From assembly GCA_958448375.1 (NCBI GenBank), contig CAUDDU010000030.1, positions 1 through 8,352 of the forward strand: DNA of 8,352 nt, given 5' to 3'. The notes below the pieces were generated by a model. It saw nothing but the letters and a program-made list of their open reading frames with translations, ran no database searches and was not told the DNA's origin. Each line of letters opens with the position of its first letter. The stretch's first letter is position 1. This stretch comes from an uncultured Collinsella sp. Lineage in GTDB: Bacteria > Actinomycetota > Coriobacteriia > Coriobacteriales > Coriobacteriaceae. Below are positions 6,050-8,352 of this stretch, piece by piece. The position numbers and the translations under genes are program-made.

Positions 6050-6349
6050 CTATTCCTCATCAAGAAATGACATAAGCTCATCAGCGTCGTTGAATGACGG
6101 GCTATCGTCCGGCAAAATCCCCAACTCATGAGCCTCGGCGATTACCATGGCACGCCTCGTCGCCTCGCTGGGCACCTCCGCCCTTCCTACAATCTCAAAA
6201 GGAATCTTTCGCTGATTTACCAGCTGCCGAACAGCAAGGTTGAGATACGAATTGAGACTCAAGCCAACTGAGTCCAAGAACTCAGTCGCCTGTTCCTTGA
6301 GCCCCTCTTCGATGCGAACCGTCGTGGGCTTAACCGTTGCAGTAGACAT
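6050..6349 (-). CDS. dinJ: RelB/DinJ-family antitoxin
   Basis: A 99-residue antitoxin, first gene of the leftward toxin-antitoxin operon. Residues ~8-50 form a ribbon-helix-helix DNA-binding domain: the TTVRIEEGLKEQATEFLDSV strand-helix, then LSLNSYLNLAVRQLV, then RKIPFEI, the typical RelB/DinJ order. The acidic C-terminus (LPDDSPSFNDADELMSFLDE) is the part expected to wrap the toxin. A strong ribosome site (complement of 6356-6362, GAGGAGG) is six bases upstream, whereas the toxin's site is weaker, which would favour antitoxin excess. Family knowledge predicts that this protein, alone or with the toxin, represses its own promoter at 6380-6431. Confidence 0.9.
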   Translation of the reverse strand: MSTATVKPTTVRIEEGLKEQATEFLDSVGLSLNSYLNLAVRQLVNQRKIPFEIVGRAEVPSEATRRAMVIAEAHELGILPDDSPSFNDADELMSFLDEE

Positions 6350-6379
6350 ACGCGACCTCCTCGCCTCATCTTTTACATC

Positions 6380-6431
6380 AGTATACCCAGTTTAGATGGC
6401 AAACTGCCGTTAGATAGCATCAGATTGCCAT
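6380..6431 (-). promoter_or_regulatory. Toxin-antitoxin promoter with operator-like repeats
   Basis: On the minus strand TATACT (complement of 6380-6385) is a good -10 about 30 bases before the antitoxin start. No clear -35 sits 16-18 bases upstream. On the plus strand the upstream DNA carries three related motifs: TAGATGGCA (6393-6401), TAGATAGCA (6411-6419) and CAGATTGCC (6421-6429). It also holds an inverted pair, ATGGCAA (6396-6402) with TTGCCAT (6425-6431), and a short GGCA/TGCC pair. Such repeats beside the promoter suit ribbon-helix-helix autorepression. Promoter position is fairly secure; which repeats are operators is inferred. Confidence 0.5.
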
Positions 6432-6460
6432 GCAGATCCATGTCGCGGTGGGCACGATTG

Positions 6461-6588
6461 CTCTACATCAGCCCGCCGAGCGCAATGTCGACGGCTTCGT
6501 TGAGGTCGTCGGTAATGTGCACCAGCTCCGGATCGAGCGGGCTGATCATACCGGCGTCCATCACCGGGCCGTTGAGCCAGTCGAACAG
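6461..6588 (-). repeat. Direct repeat of LOG 3' end, partner of 2114-2241
   Basis: The 3' end of the intact LOG-family gene, from two bases beyond the stop through the GLFDW codons, is repeated in the same orientation at 2114-2241 with about 91% identity by hand alignment. The two copies bracket the primase-helicase gene and the toxin-antitoxin operon. Beyond the shared stop codon the flanks are unrelated. The orphan copy faces the strong terminator, whereas this copy faces the toxin-antitoxin promoter and has no visible terminator. Confidence 0.85.
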
Positions 6589-7221
6589 GCCCTGCCAGTA
6601 CTCGGTGCCTACCAAAACGAGCGGCATGCGCTTAACCTTGTGCGTCTGCACCAGCGTGAGTACCTCGAACATCTCGTCGAGCGTGCCAAAACCACCGGGA
6701 AACACGATGGCGCCCGAGCTGTATTTGACAAACATGGTCTTGCGCACAAAGAAGTAACGGAAGTCCATGCCGAGGTTCACGTATTTGTTGAGCCCATGCT
6801 CGTGCGGTAATTCAATGCCCAGGCCAACTGACTTGCCGTTGACACTCGCCGCTCCCCTGTTGGCCGCTTCCATGATGCCGGGGCCGCCACCGGTGATGAC
6901 CGCCACGCCATGTTGTGCGATCTTGCGCCCGACGGTGCGCGCCGCCTTGTAGAGCGGATCGGTCTTGGGCGTGCGAGCGCTACCGAAGATGGTCACAGCG
7001 GGCCCGAGCTCGGCAAGCGCGCCAAAGCCATCGACAAACTCGGCCTGAATGCGCAGCACGCGCCACGGATCAGCATGCAGCCAGTCGGTCGACTCCTCGG
7101 GCGCCAGCAGGTTGGCGTAGGTGTTGTCCTTAGGAATCATGGGGCCGCGCATAACCACGGGGCCGCGGCGGTACGTCTCGTCGTAGGCAGGCTCGCCCTC
7201 GACATTCTCGTTCTTAATCAT
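6463..7221 (-). CDS. LOG-family (TIGR00730) Rossmann-fold nucleotide phosphoribohydrolase
   Basis: A 252-residue cytoplasmic protein of the LOG/TIGR00730 family, often labelled 'lysine decarboxylase-like' but known to release the base from nucleoside 5'-monophosphates. Signature parts are present: TIFGSAR (~77-83), the phosphate-binding VITGGGPGIMEAANRGA (~109-125), the RK pair (~160-161), and the catalytic PGGFGTLDE (~175-183). The N-terminal extension of about 70 residues is like that of the longer actinobacterial members. The ATG at 7219-7221 has an AGGAGT site (complement of 7226-7231) at good spacing. An upstream ATG at 7293 would put the terminator-like hairpin inside the gene and is unlikely. 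The last ~42 codons are duplicated at 2114-2241. No terminator follows, so transcription may run on into the toxin-antitoxin operon. The in vivo substrate is not shown by sequence. Confidence 0.9.
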   Translation of the reverse strand: MIKNENVEGEPAYDETYRRGPVVMRGPMIPKDNTYANLLAPEESTDWLHADPWRVLRIQAEFVDGFGALAELGPAVTIFGSARTPKTDPLYKAARTVGRKIAQHGVAVITGGGPGIMEAANRGAASVNGKSVGLGIELPHEHGLNKYVNLGMDFRYFFVRKTMFVKYSSGAIVFPGGFGTLDEMFEVLTLVQTHKVKRMPLVLVGTEYWQGLFDWLNGPVMDAGMISPLDPELVHITDDLNEAVDIALGGLM

Positions 7222-7237
7222 GGGTACTCCTATCGAG

Positions 7238-7285
7238 AAAAAGAAAAACGGGCGGGGTCGACGCCATGCGCCAAACACCCGCCCG
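7238..7285 (-). terminator. Intrinsic terminator between tgt and the LOG gene
   Basis: On the minus strand CGGGCGGG and CCCGCCCG (7285-7278 and 7256-7249) form an 8-bp all-GC stem with a 21-base loop, followed at once by TTTTTCTTTTT (complement of 7238-7248). This is a strong factor-independent terminator about 150 bases past the tgt stop. The T-run ends only six bases before the LOG ribosome site, so it lies inside any LOG leader and could act as an attenuator for that gene. Confidence 0.85.
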
Positions 7286-7302
7286 AACATCAACTATTCG
7301 GT

Positions 7303-7333
7303 ATGGTACCCACGATGCATCAAGTGCTTGCAA
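7303..7333 (-). promoter_or_regulatory. Weak candidate promoter for the LOG gene
   Basis: On the minus strand TTGCAA (7333-7328) and TACCAT (7308-7303) are 19 bases apart, each four of six to consensus. If used, the transcript would start near 7295 and carry a leader of about 75 bases containing the hairpin at 7249-7285. The rest of the 7286-7434 gap shows only short GC-rich hairpins and no gene. Low certainty. Confidence 0.25.
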
Positions 7334-7434
7334 GCTATCGGTCAGCGGTCGCGCAGACGGTGTTAGCGAACGTGATGACCGGCCGGCGCTCGCCCCTTGC
7401 CGTTGCCCGCGCTCTGCAAGCGCCCGCGCAGCTC

Positions 7435-8352
7435 TTAGTAATCCACCGCCGCAGGACTGTTCATCCAGTCGCTCACAAACGCACCGTAACGGCCCTCGAT
7501 AATGGCCTGGCGGGCACGCTGCATAAGGTTGAGCAGGTAGTAGATGTTGTGCATCGACAGCAGAATACCGCCGAGCATCTCCTTCTGCGTGACCATGTGA
7601 CGGATGAGCGCGCGGCTGTAGCCGCCCGTGCACACCGGGCAGGTGCAGGTGGGGTCGATGGGGCCGTCGTCGTGCGCAAAGCGCGCGTTGCGGAAGTTAA
7701 GGCGGCCTTCACTGGAGAACGCCGTACCCATGCGGCCGGTGCGCGTCGGCAGCACGCAGTCGAACATGTCGATGCCCACACCAACGCCGCGCACGAGCGT
7801 GGTAGGGTTGCCAACGCCCATGAGGTAGCGCGGCTTGTGCTTTGGCATGTACTCGCTCGCGAGCGGCGCCAGCGTCTCGAACATGGTCTCGTGGTCCTCG
7901 CCCACCGAGTAGCCGCCGATGCCATAGCCGGGGAAGTCGCCGCACTCCTCCAGGTGGCGCAGCGAGCGCAGGCGCAGGTCCAGATGCATGCCACCCTGGA
8001 CGATGCCAAAGAGCGCCTGGTCATCACGGGTGTGAGCCTTGTAGCAGCGCTCGGCCCACATGCTCGACAGCTCCACGGCGCGCTCAACGTAGGCGCGCGT
8101 GGCGGGATAGCCCGGGCACTGGTCGAGCTGCATGCAGATGTCGGAGCCGAGCTTCATGGCGATTTCCATGTTGTCCTCGGGCGTCCAGAACACGTGGCGG
8201 CCGTCGTAATCGTTGACGATAAAACGCACGCCCTCGTCGGTGAGCTTGACAGCGTCGTTGTGGCTGAACACCTGGAAGCCGCCCGAGTCGGTAATAATGG
8301 GGCCATGCCAGTTCATAAATTTGTGCAGTCCGCCCAGCTCAGCGATGGTGTC
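7435..8352 (-). CDS. tgt: Queuine tRNA-ribosyltransferase, partial (5' end outside window)
   Basis: The last 305 residues of bacterial Tgt, which swaps guanine-34 for preQ1 in tRNAs with a GUN anticodon during queuosine synthesis. The frame is open through the right edge (DTIAELGGLHKF precedes the first Met in the window), so the N-terminal ~70-90 residues are missing. Numbered from that edge, DSGGFQVF holds the catalytic Asp at 22. GIVQGGMHLDLR near 116-127 and GGYSVGE near 146-152 line the substrate pocket. FDCVLPTRTGR gives the nucleophile Asp198. The zinc site is C236, C238, C241 and H268. All are intact and the C-terminus ends normally at TAA (7437-7435). A separate terminator follows at 7238-7285. 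No other queuosine gene is visible in the window. Confidence 0.96.
   Translation of the reverse strand, partial: DTIAELGGLHKFMNWHGPIITDSGGFQVFSHNDAVKLTDEGVRFIVNDYDGRHVFWTPEDNMEIAMKLGSDICMQLDQCPGYPATRAYVERAVELSSMWAERCYKAHTRDDQALFGIVQGGMHLDLRLRSLRHLEECGDFPGYGIGGYSVGEDHETMFETLAPLASEYMPKHKPRYLMGVGNPTTLVRGVGVGIDMFDCVLPTRTGRMGTAFSSEGRLNFRNARFAHDDGPIDPTCTCPVCTGGYSRALIRHMVTQKEMLGGILLSMHNIYYLLNLMQRARQAIIEGRYGAFVSDWMNSPAAVDY

Noticed and set aside
7214..7633. 139-codon leftward frame overlapping the tgt 3' end and the intergenic gap
   Set aside because: It is out of frame with tgt, mostly a shadow, and crosses the terminator hairpin.

Overview
The window most resembles a chromosome segment from a high-GC, gut-type actinobacterium of the Coriobacteriia, with Collinsella or a close relative as my best guess. 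That is inferred from GC-rich core genes with strong G/C third-position bias and from the protein style; I could not run a search. The core genes present are: the N-terminus of an M20 dipeptidase (minus), a HAD phosphatase (minus), a DegV-family protein (plus), a LOG/TIGR00730-family nucleotide phosphoribohydrolase-like protein (minus) and queuine tRNA-ribosyltransferase tgt (minus, 5' end outside the window).

Layout. Positions 1-930 hold the HAD gene followed by the dipeptidase, both leftward and probably co-transcribed. They are divergent from degV (1087-1947) across a short region with nested palindromes. Downstream of degV come a 70-bp palindromic repeat (1963-2032) and a perfect 24-bp-arm hairpin that looks like a bidirectional terminator (2043-2104). 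Next is a truncated second copy of the 3' end of the LOG gene (2114-2241), then about 420 bp without a credible gene. From 2663 to 5674 runs one large gene of clearly lower GC. It encodes a three-part protein: an archaeo-eukaryotic-type primase domain with a four-cysteine cluster (the type named after TOTE conflict systems), an SF2 helicase, and a C-terminal phospholipase D-like domain without the HKD His and Lys. Its stop codon lies inside a second copy of the 70-bp palindromic repeat (5661-5730). Convergent to it is a leftward YafQ/DinJ-type toxin-antitoxin operon (5739-6349) with its promoter and repeated operator-like motifs (6380-6431). The intact LOG gene (6463-7221) and tgt (7435 onward) follow.

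Interpretation. The roughly 4.3-kb block between the two LOG 3' ends (about 2242-6460) reads as an acquired defence/conflict island of primase-helicase plus addiction module. It seems to have entered at the 3' end of the LOG gene. The orphan copy next to degV still abuts what looks like the original convergent terminator, while the intact gene now has a 3' end about 91% identical to the orphan. No integrase or transposase is visible, so the route of entry is open. Two interleaved pairs of direct repeats (70 bp and 128 bp) bracket different parts of the block and could allow partial or complete loss by homologous recombination.
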